From the NCBI GenBank assembly GCA_026545225.1, contig CM048845.1, positions 53,668,033 through 53,732,032 of the forward strand: a stretch of 64,000 bases of DNA, in the 5' to 3' direction. Position numbers and translations under genes: made by a program. This DNA is from Cornus controversa (taxonomy: Eukaryota; Streptophyta; Magnoliopsida; Cornales; Cornaceae). The notes beneath the pieces are model-generated. The model had not been told where the DNA came from, searched no databases, and worked only from the letters and a program-made list of their open reading frames with translations. Positions 44,515 to 55,463 of the stretch are shown one piece after another (the first letter of the stretch is position 1; every line of letters starts with the position of its first letter).

Positions 44515-44790
44515 GAGACTGTTGTAGCCCTCTATCAACGAGAAGTACGATCAAATCGTTGGTGTGTCACCGGCAGTAGTATTTGGGTAACTTGAAGAGG
44601 ACGTCTATTCATTACGGTGTTGTCTCCGGTAGTGTTTGGAAGGCTCGTAACACAAGCCTCGATCCTTCGCTTCCGTTATTCGAGCAACAGAGGTAACCCG
44701 GATTTAATAGTTTATTTCCTTCAAATTGCTTATACATACTAATTTATACCGGAATCTTATTGAAACTTCCTGTTTAGACTAAAGCAAAAG
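44515..44790 (+). repeat. Copia 3' LTR, right part
   Basis: Begins with the second GAGAC copy and TGTTGTAGCCCTC. The right end cannot be fixed because the other LTR is outside the window; it appears to end before about 44.8 kb, some 160 bp or more from the stop codon of the host gene. Confidence 0.45.
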
Positions 44791-44952
44791 CTTATATTTG
44801 ATCCTGAAATATAAATTCCTTCTTAGGAAGATACAAATGTCTTATTGCAAGCTTTCCTTTTTAGCAATGAAACTTCATTTTGCCAACAAAAAAAAAAAAG
44901 GAAATTTAGACACGTCCATGTCTCAATACATAACACATATCACCTTTTTGAA

Positions 44953-46347
44953 CTAAGCCAATAGATTAATGAGAGCTACTATAGTCTCTGTTAGAGTGAG
45001 GAAAAGGAATGCGACTGCTGCAGCTGTTGAAATACTGGCCCATGGGTTGTTGAAATAGTTGCGCCTTAAGTATGCCATGGTTGGATTCCAGCGTTTTCCA
45101 CAATGGTCGTTTACCTTTTGGCACACATCTGAGTAATAGAAAGAGTATACTTTTACCACTACTCCATCACCCAGATCGTTAAATATACTAGCCACCCCCT
45201 CATCACTATTACTCGCGTTGTCGATAATTCCACCGATACAAAGTACATTCACGTCTCTCTCTGTGTTGATAAGCGAATCCATAAAGAAAATGTAATCTGT
45301 GAAATATTTGGTTTTAGCCGGAGAAGAATGCTGCTCGTAGGCAACAATGTTACGTAAGAACGTGTTGGTTTTAGCACTCACTCTAATTTTAGGAATTTTC
45401 ATATGACCATCCTCGAAGCTTATATCGAAAATGCTAATTTCATCTCTGTCATCAACTTTGAAACTAATGCCAGCCTCTTGAAGCTTGGTTACGCTAGACA
45501 TCCGGGTACATCTAGCTGAATTAGAAGCCTCTCCAAATGAGGGAAGATAAAACCTATGCACCAAGTCAAGAAAATGCTTGCTTTCACGGATATATGTGTT
45601 CTCAGTTATTTTGGCAACCATTCGGTTAGTGAAACTTTTTTTGGGTAGCCAGTTACGGATAGGAAGCTCTACTACCATCCTTGTGAGGGGCACATATTCA
45701 GAACCTGGGATATGGGTCATGTCAAAAAATTCATGGAGAACAAAGAAGGGAAGCTGGTTCTCAAGCAATATGAGGTCGCGGTAGATATGCAGTTTCATCC
45801 AAGATGATCCGAAAATAGGGTCATCCTTGTCTCTTAGTTGATTGAACCATCGTTTGCGAAGAAACTCGATAATAAAGCAAGCATCAAGGAGCAACATTTC
45901 CACGAATTCGTCTCTCTCGAGACATATTGGGTCTGCGTAACAGGCTTGAGCTCTATCCGCCAGTTTATCCATGAGGAGGAGGTAAGGCTCCACAGTAATG
46001 GTGTCATCATTATTATGAATGCGTCCACGTTGAAGAAGGCAATGTAAATACCTCAGCTTATGTTGTTCCATTGAACGGAGTTTGGGGTTTCCGTGGTGGT
46101 AAGGACCTATGGAGACAAGTGTGGGCGTGTATGCTTCTTCATTCACTTTGCGTAGTCCCTCGTGCACTTTGAAAATACAAGGTTCAGGGTGTAGAGGGGG
46201 CAAACCATAAATCTTTTCATTCATTCGCTGTGCTGTTTTCTTGATTTGAATTGGAACTTGATCATCAATTTCACTTGAAAGACTGGAAGAATCTTGAAGA
46301 TTTTCACTTGAATCAGCTTCTCTCTCAATATTGACGCAATGTTCCAT
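44953..46347 (-). CDS. DUF247 (UPF0481) membrane-anchored protein
   Basis: Intact single-exon gene of 464 codons; the ATG at 46347 is preferred (an in-frame GTG precedes it). The N-terminus (about 45 residues) is Ser/Glu-rich and variable. Family signatures then appear in order: CIFKVHEGLRKVNEEAYTP, VSIGPYHHGNPKLRSMEQHK, EMLLLDACFIIEFLRK, LENQLPFFVLHEFF, FLDLVHRFYLP, and near the end RWNPTMAYLRRNYFNNPWA. A C-terminal hydrophobic helix (SISTAAAVAFLFLTLTETIV) predicts a tail anchor; length and layout match the plant family. Biochemical function is unknown for the family; in grasses DUF247 genes are tied to self-incompatibility loci, but the family is large and that role cannot be transferred here. 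It is the only convincing host gene in the window and lies right beside the retrotransposon stack. Confidence 0.95.
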   Translation of the reverse strand: MEHCVNIEREADSSENLQDSSSLSSEIDDQVPIQIKKTAQRMNEKIYGLPPLHPEPCIFKVHEGLRKVNEEAYTPTLVSIGPYHHGNPKLRSMEQHKLRYLHCLLQRGRIHNNDDTITVEPYLLLMDKLADRAQACYADPICLERDEFVEMLLLDACFIIEFLRKRWFNQLRDKDDPIFGSSWMKLHIYRDLILLENQLPFFVLHEFFDMTHIPGSEYVPLTRMVVELPIRNWLPKKSFTNRMVAKITENTYIRESKHFLDLVHRFYLPSFGEASNSARCTRMSSVTKLQEAGISFKVDDRDEISIFDISFEDGHMKIPKIRVSAKTNTFLRNIVAYEQHSSPAKTKYFTDYIFFMDSLINTERDVNVLCIGGIIDNASNSDEGVASIFNDLGDGVVVKVYSFYYSDVCQKVNDHCGKRWNPTMAYLRRNYFNNPWASISTAAAVAFLFLTLTETIVALINLLA

Positions 46348-46940
46348 CACTCTCGCCTTCTATATCACCTGTTTGATTCATAAAATATCAGTCTTGCGAA
46401 GGAAATGGAAACAATGGATCAAATAAAACAAATAAGAAACAAAGAGAGAGACTTTTCAGTTTACATATAATTTTGTCTTTTTTTTCTCTCTTTTACAAAT
46501 TCTCGATCATTAATTTTTCCACGGTTAATATTGGATCTCAGAACCTTCGTTGGAATGAACTGGTAATTTTGTTGTCAAAGTTGACATATGTTGAAGGGTA
46601 ATTGTATGAACTTAACTATAAATAAATAAAATTAGAATAGCCCCCTGTCTAACTTTGAATTAAACAACTAAATATATAATAAATTTCTAATGAACATAGG
46701 AAAGTAATCCCTAGTGGATAACCTTGAGATTGTTGCAATTATGGTATATAAGAAGGTGGATCAAGAGAGAGCCATACCAATTAGTACTCAACTAACACAC
46801 TTGTGAATCACGCAACTACGCAAGTAGTATTCAACCTAATAGTTTAGTAATATGTCAAATTTAAGTTAATTAGTTGAACAAATATGAAATAATGTCTGAC
46901 GTTAGATCTATTTATAGACATGTTAAATCTATTTATATAC
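46348..46940. other. Intergenic; upstream region of the DUF247 gene
   Basis: AT-rich. A TATA-like TTATATA on the minus strand lies at about 46751-46744, roughly 400 bp before the start codon; CAAACAG/GTG near 46373 could be a 5'-UTR intron acceptor. Neither is certain. No gene seen. Confidence 0.35.
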
Positions 46941-46992
46941 ACAGATGCACATAATCAATGACTCTCAATCTGCCTTCATCAAATCAAGAAGA

Positions 46993-48416
46993 TGTAATCA
47001 CCCATTGTAATCACCTGCGGGGTGGATTGACAGGGCATGTCAGGATTGCTGTCGAGATATATCAGGATTGTTCAATCCCACATCGCTTGGGTATGGAGAA
47101 GGGAATGTGCTTATATATAGTATGTTCTCTTTAAATGGTATGAGGTATTTTTGGGTAAAACACAAGAGCAAAACCATGCAGGCTTAGGCTTAAAGCGGAC
47201 AATATCATATCATGTGTTGGAACGAGGTATTACAGTTGGTATCAGAGCCAAAACCCAACCGGAAGTGTGCCGACGAGGACGTCGGGCCTCATAGGGGGTG
47301 GATTGTAACTACCCGCGGGGTGGATTGCCGCGGCATGTCAGGATTGCTGCCGGGGCATGTCAGGACTGCTCAATCCCACATCGTCTGGGTGTGGAGAATG
47401 GGATGTGCTTATATGTAGTATGTTCTCTTCAAATGGTATAAGTCCTTTTGGGGTAAAACTCAAGAGCAAAACTGTACGGTCTTAAGCCCAAAGCAGATAA
47501 TTTCATACCATATATTGGAGCGGGGTATTATAGTTGGTATCAGAGCCAAAACCCAACCGAAAATGTGTTGACGAGGATGTCGGGCCTCATAGGAGGGTGG
47601 ATTGTAATTGTAGTAACCCTTGTGGACTGGTGTGAGTGGGTGGGTGCGAAGACAGACACTGGGCTGAGCTACCACACTGACATGGTACAGGATGGTCAAT
47701 CTCACATCGCCTAGGTGTGGAAAAGGGGATGTGCTTATATGTAGTGTGTTCTCTCAAATGGTATGAGGCATTTTGGAGTAAAATTCAAGAGCAAAATCGT
47801 ATGGACTCAGGCCCAAAGCGGACAATATCATACCATGTGTTGGAGCGAGGTATTACAGCTGGTATTAGAGCCTGAACCTAGCCAGAAGTGTGCCGAAGAG
47901 GACGTCAGGCCTCGTAGGGGGGTGGATTGTAGTAACCCTTGTGGACGGGTGTGAGTGGGTGGGTGTGAAGACAGACACTGGACTGAGCTACCACACTGAC
48001 AGGGTACAGGGTAGTCAATCCCACATCGCCTGGGTGTGGAAAAGGGGATGTGCTTGGGATGTACTTATATGTAGTGTGTTCTCTTCAAATGGTATGAGAC
48101 CTTTTAGGGTAAAATTCAAGAGCAAAACCGTGCGGGCTCAGGCCCAAAGCGGACAATATCATACAATGTGTTGGAGCAGGGTATTACAATAATCACCCAT
48201 GGGGTGGATTGCCGAGGCATGTCAGGATTGCTGTCGGGGCATGTCAGGATTGCTTAATCCCACATCGCCTGGGTGTGGAGAAGGGGATGTGCTTATATGT
48301 AGTATGTTCTATTCAAATGGTATGAGGCTTTTTAGGGTAAAACTCAAGAGCAAAATTGAACGAGCTTAGGCCCAAAGCGGACAATATCATACCATGTGTT
48401 GGAGTGGGGTATTACA
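46993..48416 (+). mobile_element. Three-LTR TRIM (subfamily B) with a nested TRIM
   Basis: TSD GAAGA (46988-46992, 48417-48421) brackets LTR 1 (46993-47234), interior, LTR 2 (47304-47531), a second interior, and LTR 3 (47603-47608 plus about 48194-48416). LTR 3 is split by TRIM A. Primer site TTGGTATCAGAGCC follows LTRs 1 and 2. LTR 1 starts with a 13-bp duplication of its own end (TGTAATCACCCAT). The interior ends GACGTCGGGCCTCATAGG as in Cassandra. There is no coding sequence and no 5S segment. Insertion was into the LINE RT. Confidence 0.9.
47609..48188 (+). mobile_element. TRIM (subfamily A) nested in the three-LTR TRIM
   Basis: LTRs 47609-47857 and 47928-48188 start TGTAGTAACCCTTG and end TATTACA. 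They flank a 70-bp interior with a degenerate primer site. Flanks GTAAT (47604-47608) and ATAAT (48189-48193) form a TSD with one mismatch and rejoin an interrupted LTR of subfamily B. The LTR shares with Cassandra GAGCTACCACACTG, CAATCCCACATCGCC and AAAGCGGACAATAT, but has no 5S segment. Confidence 0.88.
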
Positions 48417-49922
48417 GAAGAATTACAAACAACATATGTTTTCTCAAGAGATACTTAGTGGCTATCAAATCAAGAAGAATTGCAGACAACATATTTTTTC
48501 TCAAGAGATACTTAGAGGCTATCACATACACTCCACTCCACCTAACTGTGCTCTTAAAGTTGATCTAAAGAAAGCAATTGCCTGGGAATTCCTATTGGAC
48601 TATCTTAAACTCATGGGATTTCCACCTTGCTTCATGAATTGGATTGATCTTTGCATCACCATACCTACATTCTCTATTTCATTAAAAGGTGAGAGTCATG
48701 GATACTTCAAATGCTCAAGAGGGATAAGACTAGGTGATCCCTCGTCCCCCTTTTTATTTTTCATTACAATGGAGGTTCTATCACTCATTCTTACTAAGCT
48801 AAACTAAAACAACCCCAACTTCATTCATCATTAGAAATGTAAACCCCTTGCCTTGACTCATTTCATTTTTGCAGATGTCCTACTTTTATTCTCCCATGGA
48901 AGTCTTAATGCAGTGAGCATTATCAAAGAAGGATTTAATATCTTTTACTCCCTTTTAGGTCTCTCTGCTAGCTCAAGGAAAAGTCAAAAAATTTTCCTAG
49001 GAATCAATGAACCCACACAACAAGTCATTGCTAATCTCATACATTTTAACATTGACTCACTTCCATTTAACAATCTTTGTCTGATTCTCATTTCCTCAAC
49101 CCTGATCACCACTGATTGCAAAACCTTAGTTGAGAAAATATCATATAGAATCACCCATTGAACAAGCAAAAACCTCTCTTATGCTGGCAAACTTCAACTG
49201 TGCAAATTTGTCCCCTATAGTTTGCAGCTCTACTGGATGAACATCTTCATCCTGTCCAAAAATGTCACTTCATCAATCATTGCCTCCCATAAGCATCACA
49301 CAATCTGATTCATTCTTGTGGATTAGCATGCCAACCTTTTACCTAAACCTAACCACTGATACAATCTACCCTCCACCAAATCCCTTGAACTGGACTCACT
49401 TGCTCTGGAACAATCCACATATCCCCAAACATACCTTCATTCTCTGGCTTGCTACTCTGGGTAAGCTATCCACTTTTGATAAACCATGCCACTCCAAGAA
49501 AACCATTCCAAATGTCTGCTGCCTATGTCTCACAACTGCTGAAAATCACAACCACCTGTTTTTTCCAATGCTTCTTTAGCTCTATAATATGAAACCACTT
49601 CCAAAAGCTCTGCAAGTTCCAATGCCCATCCTTTATATTTCCTAACATCATCAATTGGGCTGCAAATTCAAGGGATCAATCACTACAATTTCTCTTAAAC
49701 ATACTCACCTTGGCAGGATGCATTTACTTTATATGGAAAGAAAGAAATTCCATATGCTTCAAAGACAAGTCGTCATCTACAACAACAATCATCAATTTAG
49801 TTACTGAGATTATCAAACTAAGATTCCTTATTTGCAAATTTAAGGATTCAAAATCAACCAGAGTGTTAGCAGCAATATGGCAGCTTCCCAACAAAGATAA
49901 GCTGACTGCAACAAGGTGGTAA

Positions 49923-51628
49923 TTAGAAAAAATGATTGAACTCAGTCAGAAGTTGAATACTTCCCTAGGTATGCGATTTTTGTCTAAATATTAAAAAAAT
50001 ATTAATGATATGGATGACTTAGATTACAAATGAGATGGAGAGACAAAAGTGTCAAATGAAATCAAATTCGGTTCGATTGTGTTGACCTTTGAAGCAAAAA
50101 CTATTCAGCCAAAACTCTTTACATAGTTAATTCAAAGAGCTTGACAATAATAGGGTTGTCGAAGTTATTGTTTCAAAACAACAATATATTTCAACTATTT
50201 AAAGATTCGGTCTTCCCTCATTTTCAAATATTTAAGGACATTGTTTGCATTCCAGATTTAGCCACGTAGCAAGTGACTTGGAAGTGGCTAAAAACAAGAA
50301 ATGCACAAGGGTAGAGGGACAATTGATGACATAAGGTGCTGAATTGGCTATCGATTTGGACAGCAGTCGAAAGTAGTAATGAGCAATTATGACAAGTCAA
50401 TGCATGAAAGAGGACCAGGTCAATACAACTTCATAATGAAATATTAATCTTAACTACAACTTCATAATGGAACATTAATCACTTAAATAGCTCAAGAGTT
50501 TGTAAGTCTAACTTCATTATGCGAACATTAATTCTTCATAATGGAGTATTAATCACTTAGGGTAGCAGAAGAGTTTTTAACTCCAACTTCATTATAAGTG
50601 TATCAACCTTTCGGTTGCTATCTTTACACTTTTGGTCTTCCACACTTGGTGCACTTACTAATTGGATCACCTTTCAATTAATTCCTTGCAACTCTTTACA
50701 TGGAAGATTCTAGTACATAATATGTATAATCATGGAAAGGCCACATTAAAGTGATAAATTTCTAACAATATCTATTTCGCATAATATTTCTACATTTGTG
50801 TCGGAAGTACCAAGAAAAAATTGCATTCCCGATGTTCAACCAGCTTAATCCCTCAGGAACTGGTAATCCAAATTGGTCTATGTGATGAAGAAATGAGTAT
50901 AATCAATAACAGCTTTCATGATAAAAGATAAGTGGATGAGAGAAGACGTCAAATATCTGATAATTATATGATTACACAACACGACAACTACATGAATTTT
51001 TTTACAAATGAGAGGGGTTGGCCAATGAACCTGATATATCCAACCAAGAACTGACTTGATCTCAGAGGGTATCTAGTCAATACCTCACCGGTACTGATCC
51101 TGATCACATCTCCTCTCTCTTCTAGAACGCTCGAGCAGACACAAATCATGCAGATTTTTGCATCAATAATCAATTAATTGAATAACAAAGAATCATAAAT
51201 TAGCCAACATCCGTGGCATAAATTATAGCAACATTTCAACAGACTCTTGAGAAGTCTACAACTAGAACAAAAATATAATTCAGCAAAAAAATCGAGAAGG
51301 AACCAAATTTCACAAAATGAACCACAGAGTAAGAAATGAAACAATTCAAAACACATAAAACTCTAAATTATTCAGCAGTAATAATAAATATATTTATTGT
51401 CTAGTAAAATTTTCATCCGATTTTATGGATAAGATTGAAAAAGGAATTGGAGAGACCAGATAAGCTAACCTCGTGATTGAAGAACTCCAGCAATGCGTTT
51501 GAAGAAAAAAGAAGGTTGAGTTCAGCTTGCTCCTTTCACCTTAGCTTTTAAAGAATCTCCAATTGGGGCATAGACTAGAGAGAGAAAGAGGAGAGCATGT
51601 TACTGTAGTTGTTAGACAAAACATGTGC

Positions 51629-51663
<35 letters not shown>

Positions 51664-53784
51664 CAAAGAGTCATGTAGGTTGGAGGTCAAAAATATATTA
51701 CTATAATGTGAGGTCTTCCTTGTCCATAAATATTTTAAATCAATTCACCTCTTTTTCTCTCTCTCTCTCTCTCTTTGTTTTTTCATGTTTGTTTTGAGGC
51801 TACATTCATAGAATATTCTGCAACCCCAAGATTCATCAATCACAGTTGACTCATCTTATGTTTCCTTAAGAGAATCTTCTGTCACTTTTTCTCTCTCCCT
51901 CTCTACAAATGATTCATTCAACCGATATATAATATAGTGAGAGAAGGAAGAGAGTTTTTAAATAGGAAGAGAGTTTTTCAAATAGGTAATGTATTAGGTT
52001 GGCGCCTTTGTTGACCTGCGACCCTTGTGAGTTTTATTTTATTTTAATTTCTTTTTTCCCCCCAAGAAGTAACCAACATACACACTTATTTTATCCCTAC
52101 GACTTATTAAGTTACAAAATTGCTGGTCAAAAGTAACTTTCGTACTCGAATTATTGCAAGTACTCTCTTACGATTAGTGTGCCGTTAAAATTTTGAACAA
52201 AATGTAATCATATGTGGTGTACGTCATAATAATAATAATAATAATAATAACAAAAATAAATGGGTAAAAAAAAGACAGTAGACTTAAATTGTTTTCCATA
52301 GAGAACAATAAACAATAAAAAAATGAATGAAATAATAAGAAATTATTTTTAAAAAAATTAATAATCTAATAGAAAATTTGACTAATGATATAAAATAGTG
52401 ACAAAGAAAAATCTATGTGCGCATGCAATATAATTTATACGTGATTAAGGTAACAATGACGATAAAAATTACAATACCAAAATTCAATACAATACAGTTT
52501 TCAGTTCAAGCATGCACTTTATAAAGTTGTATATCAGATATATGGTTATTCTATTAATTAACTGAGAATACTTGACCAACTAAAGAAAACTCTTCCATGT
52601 TTGACATTGAGAGAGAGAGAGAGAGAGAGCTTAAAAAATACTGCAACTTGTTAGAAGCTTTGACAATTGCTCATCCTAGTATGTGTGTATTTATATTATA
52701 TTATATATATATATATATTTATAATTTATTCTTAGATTTGAGTTTTTCTCCGTGCACTCGATTTAATTATTAATTTGATTGCAGAGAGTTAGTTGTGGAA
52801 AAAAAAAGGCTGAATTAAGTTCCGGTCTTAGCAATCTACATTCACATTTCACACCATTACGCACGACTTTCTTGTTTGTCAAGTTATTATAATTGATAAA
52901 TTATGCCCACACTCCATTACAAACGACTTTCGAGTTTGCAAAAGTCTACATTCACATTTCACACCCGTCAGAAGCGACATAATTTTTTTATAAAAAATAT
53001 TAATATTACCCCCTCATTTGTTAATAATCCTCGAACCCTTGAATCTCGATCTAATACAATAATATATACATAACGAATACCAATTACAATAATTTTATTC
53101 TTTGTTGTCTTTATTTTATCGAAAACTATCCATTAGTGTTGCTTGTTATTCGACAACTAACCAATGCCTTAAAATGAAAAAAAAAAAAAATTCTAACAAA
53201 AAAACTGCTTCTGTAACTACGAAAGGAGATTTCTAGATCTGGCATTTACTTAAATTGCAGGAATATAATAATCTCCTTCATAAATCATTAGAAACCAACT
53301 TGCCAGATTCGTATTTTACCCTTGATTTTTGATTTCAAATCCCAATCTAATAATGGAGAGAAATATACTATTTTGAAGAATTTTCTATTGAATGGGGCAT
53401 CTTTTGATACTGATTGGAATTGCATAGATAAAAAATAATAATAATAATAATTGAGTGGAACACCATCACCACCAAAGACTGTAAAGCTAGTGATATTTTT
53501 CACCTTTCAAAATCAGTAAAGTGGTAGGTGTGAGAGAGATAATGTGATATCATCATATTATCCATATTTATCCTCCACCTCTTCTTTCTCTTTTCTCTCA
53601 TCCTCTCTCTCTCTCTCCCCTCCATCCCCTTCCAAACTCATCACTTTCTTACTCTCTCTGCTTCTCTCAATAACCATAACCACATGCCCAAAATCTTGAA
53701 CCTAAAAATTAATCATGCTAACTAAAACATCATCGCAACTTATCAAGACTCCCTAATTCATGTGACTCATAGCGAGCACCTGAG
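49923..53784. other. Intergenic, AT-rich, microsatellites only
   Basis: No gene I can support. It contains short repeated words (ACTTCATAATG with CATTAATCACTTA, 50420-50600), a GA repeat at 51631-51661, a CT repeat at 51756-51774, a trinucleotide run near 52231-52249, another GA run near 52608-52630 and a TA run near 52697-52720. Small open frames on both strands look random. Confidence 0.6.
51631..51661. repeat. GA dinucleotide microsatellite
   Basis: About 15 uninterrupted AG units; a CT run of about nine units follows at 51756-51774, so the two can pair as a hairpin. Confidence 0.9.
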
Positions 53785-54122
53785 GCCGGCCTGAGCCCTA
53801 GGCAACTTAGAGGGTCACCTACGATCCAACAAATAGAAGACTCCCAACTAACGGAAGACCCCAAAATTTGTTATTTCCTTATATAATTAGACATCTTAAA
53901 ATTTTTATTTCTTAATATTATTAGGCTTCTTAAAATTTTTGTTTTCTTATAAAATTAGACCCCAACTAATAGTAAATATTTAATAGTGGTCTCTAAGAAT
54001 TTAATTCATTCTAAAAATCCTAATTTCTAACCTTCTCACCACTTCCCTCTTCTTCTCTCTTCTAATTCCTCGAATTATTGAATATTAACTAACCCATAAT
54101 CGTGAAAATTTAAAAATTATAA

Positions 54123-54692
54123 TGTAATACCCCGCTCCAACACATGGTATGATATTGTCCGCTTTGGGCCTAAGCCCGCACGATTTTGCTCTGGGGTTTT
54201 ACCCCAAAAGGCCTCATTCCAATTGAAAGAAACATATAACATATAAGCACATCCCCTTTTTCACACCCAGACGATGTGGGATTGAGCACCCTGCACCTTG
54301 TCAGTGTGGTAGCTCAGCCCAGTGTCTGTCTTTGCACCAGCCCACTCACACTCGTCCACAAGGGTTACTACAATCCACCCCCTTACGAGGCCCGACGTCC
54401 TCGTCAGCATACTTCTGGCTGGGTTCAGGCTCTGATACCAACTGTAATACCCCGCACCAACACATGGTATAATATTGTCCACTTTGGGCCTGAGCCCGCA
54501 CGGTTTTACTCTTGGGTTTTACCCTAAAAGGCCTCATACCATTTGAAGAAAACATACTACATATAAGCATATCTCCTTTTCCACACCCAGGTGATGTAGG
54601 ATTGAGCACCCTGCACCCTATCAGTGTGGTAGCTCAGCCCAGTGTCTGTCTTTGCACCCGCCCATTCACACTCGTCCACAAGGGTTACTACA
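54123..54692 (-). mobile_element. Complete TRIM, subfamily A
   Basis: Two 250-bp LTRs (54123-54372, 54443-54692) with TGTA/TACA ends, a 70-bp interior with initiator-Met primer site (GGTATCAGAGCC on the minus strand), and TSD TATAA at 54118-54122 and 54693-54697. No 5S segment, no ORF. It is inserted in a hAT element. Confidence 0.95.
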
Positions 54693-54945
54693 TATAATAC
54701 TTTTCATCTTCTCCTTTGAACTCAATTTTATTATCGCATATTTTGGTATTTTAGGACTCTTCAAGGATTTAAAGGTAGCAATTTTGGGTGCCATAAATTT
54801 ATTCGAAGCTACAAAATAATTGAATAATTTGTTCTGACATCAAGTTGTATTATTCTTTAACTTAAATTATTTTATAGTCTTATTATTTTTTGTTATCATA
54901 AAATTGTATATTTTGTTTTGATCATTGTTATTTATATTATTGAAT

Positions 54946-55212
54946 ATGTCTACTAGAAGGTATGAATCAGGATTTGAAAAACTTAAAAATATGAGAAGAA
55001 TGGATAAACTAATTAAATCTTAAAAAATAGCTTTGGATAAATTTGTTACAATTAATAATCAAACAACAAATAATTTAGGTGAAAATTTAACAACTGAACA
55101 ACCAAATGAGCATCTAAAAGAATTGGAAGATTGTACAATGAAAGAAAAAGATATTACTGACTTGATTCATAATAATAATCAAATGTGTGATAAGAAAATT
55201 CTTTATGTATAA
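54946..55212 (+). pseudogene. hAT transposase N-terminal fragment (zf-TTF type)
   Basis: MSTRRYESGFEKLKNMRR followed by MDKLIKS, a stop, then ALDKFV matches the usual opening of plant TTF zinc-finger/hAT-dimerisation proteins, which precedes the zinc finger. Everything after about 88 codons is missing. Confidence 0.65.
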
Positions 55213-55463
55213 AATAAATAAATAAAAATATTAGAAGTGGAACAACAAAAATAATTTTTAAATAAAAATTATTAACGATTATTTTATATTGATATATTAC
55301 ATATTAAAATGACACATTTTATATTTTTCTCCTAAAGCCTCAAATCATATTGAGTCGCCCCTGGTACCACCCTTTTAGGCATCCGGAAAGTCCTCAGGCA
55401 CCCATTTTTGGGCACCTAGTGGGGAGCACTCAGAAGAGAGCATAGAGAGAGTGGAAGAGAAAG

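Larger units (their letters stand above)
46941..49922 (+). pseudogene. L1-type LINE, 5'-truncated, RT to C-terminal zinc motif
   Basis: The RT reading begins at about 46945 (SQSAFIKSRR), is split by a TRIM insertion (46993-48416) and resumes at 48422. Motifs: ALKVDLKKA, WEFLLDYLKLMGFPPCFMNW, SRGIRLGDPSSPFLFF, FIFADVLLLFSHG (the second Asp of FADD is Val), and the C-terminal zf-RVT-like HIPKHTFILWLATLGKL with C and H residues, then FIWKERNSICF near 49727. Several frameshifts and stops. A 57-bp in-frame tandem duplication encodes IKSRRI(T/A)(N/D)NI...: copy 1 at 46978-46992 plus 48422-48463, copy 2 at 48464-48520. It ends with a TAA at 49922; no clear poly-A tail. Confidence 0.82.
53785..55351 (+). 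mobile_element. Internally deleted hAT transposon
   Basis: The right end reads CTCAATATG complement to GAGTCGCCCCTG (55340-55351) and the left end GGCCGGCCTGAGCCCTAGGC (from about 53785), both typical of plant zf-TTF hAT elements with degenerate CAGGGGCG inverted ends. Flanks CGAGCACC and GTACCACC agree at five of eight positions, a weak 8-bp TSD. It contains only the start of a transposase gene and is itself hit by a TRIM at 54123-54692. Confidence 0.6.

Noticed and set aside
47212..48192. Small frames in the TRIM cluster
   Set aside because: They repeat with the LTRs, differ in frame between copies, and TRIMs have no coding capacity.
50988..51356. Minus-strand frames with CSSVLEERGDVIRI and TRYPL reminiscent of a dynamin GTPase segment
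   Set aside because: The resemblance is too short, the P-loop and surrounding motifs are absent, and no further exons could be read.
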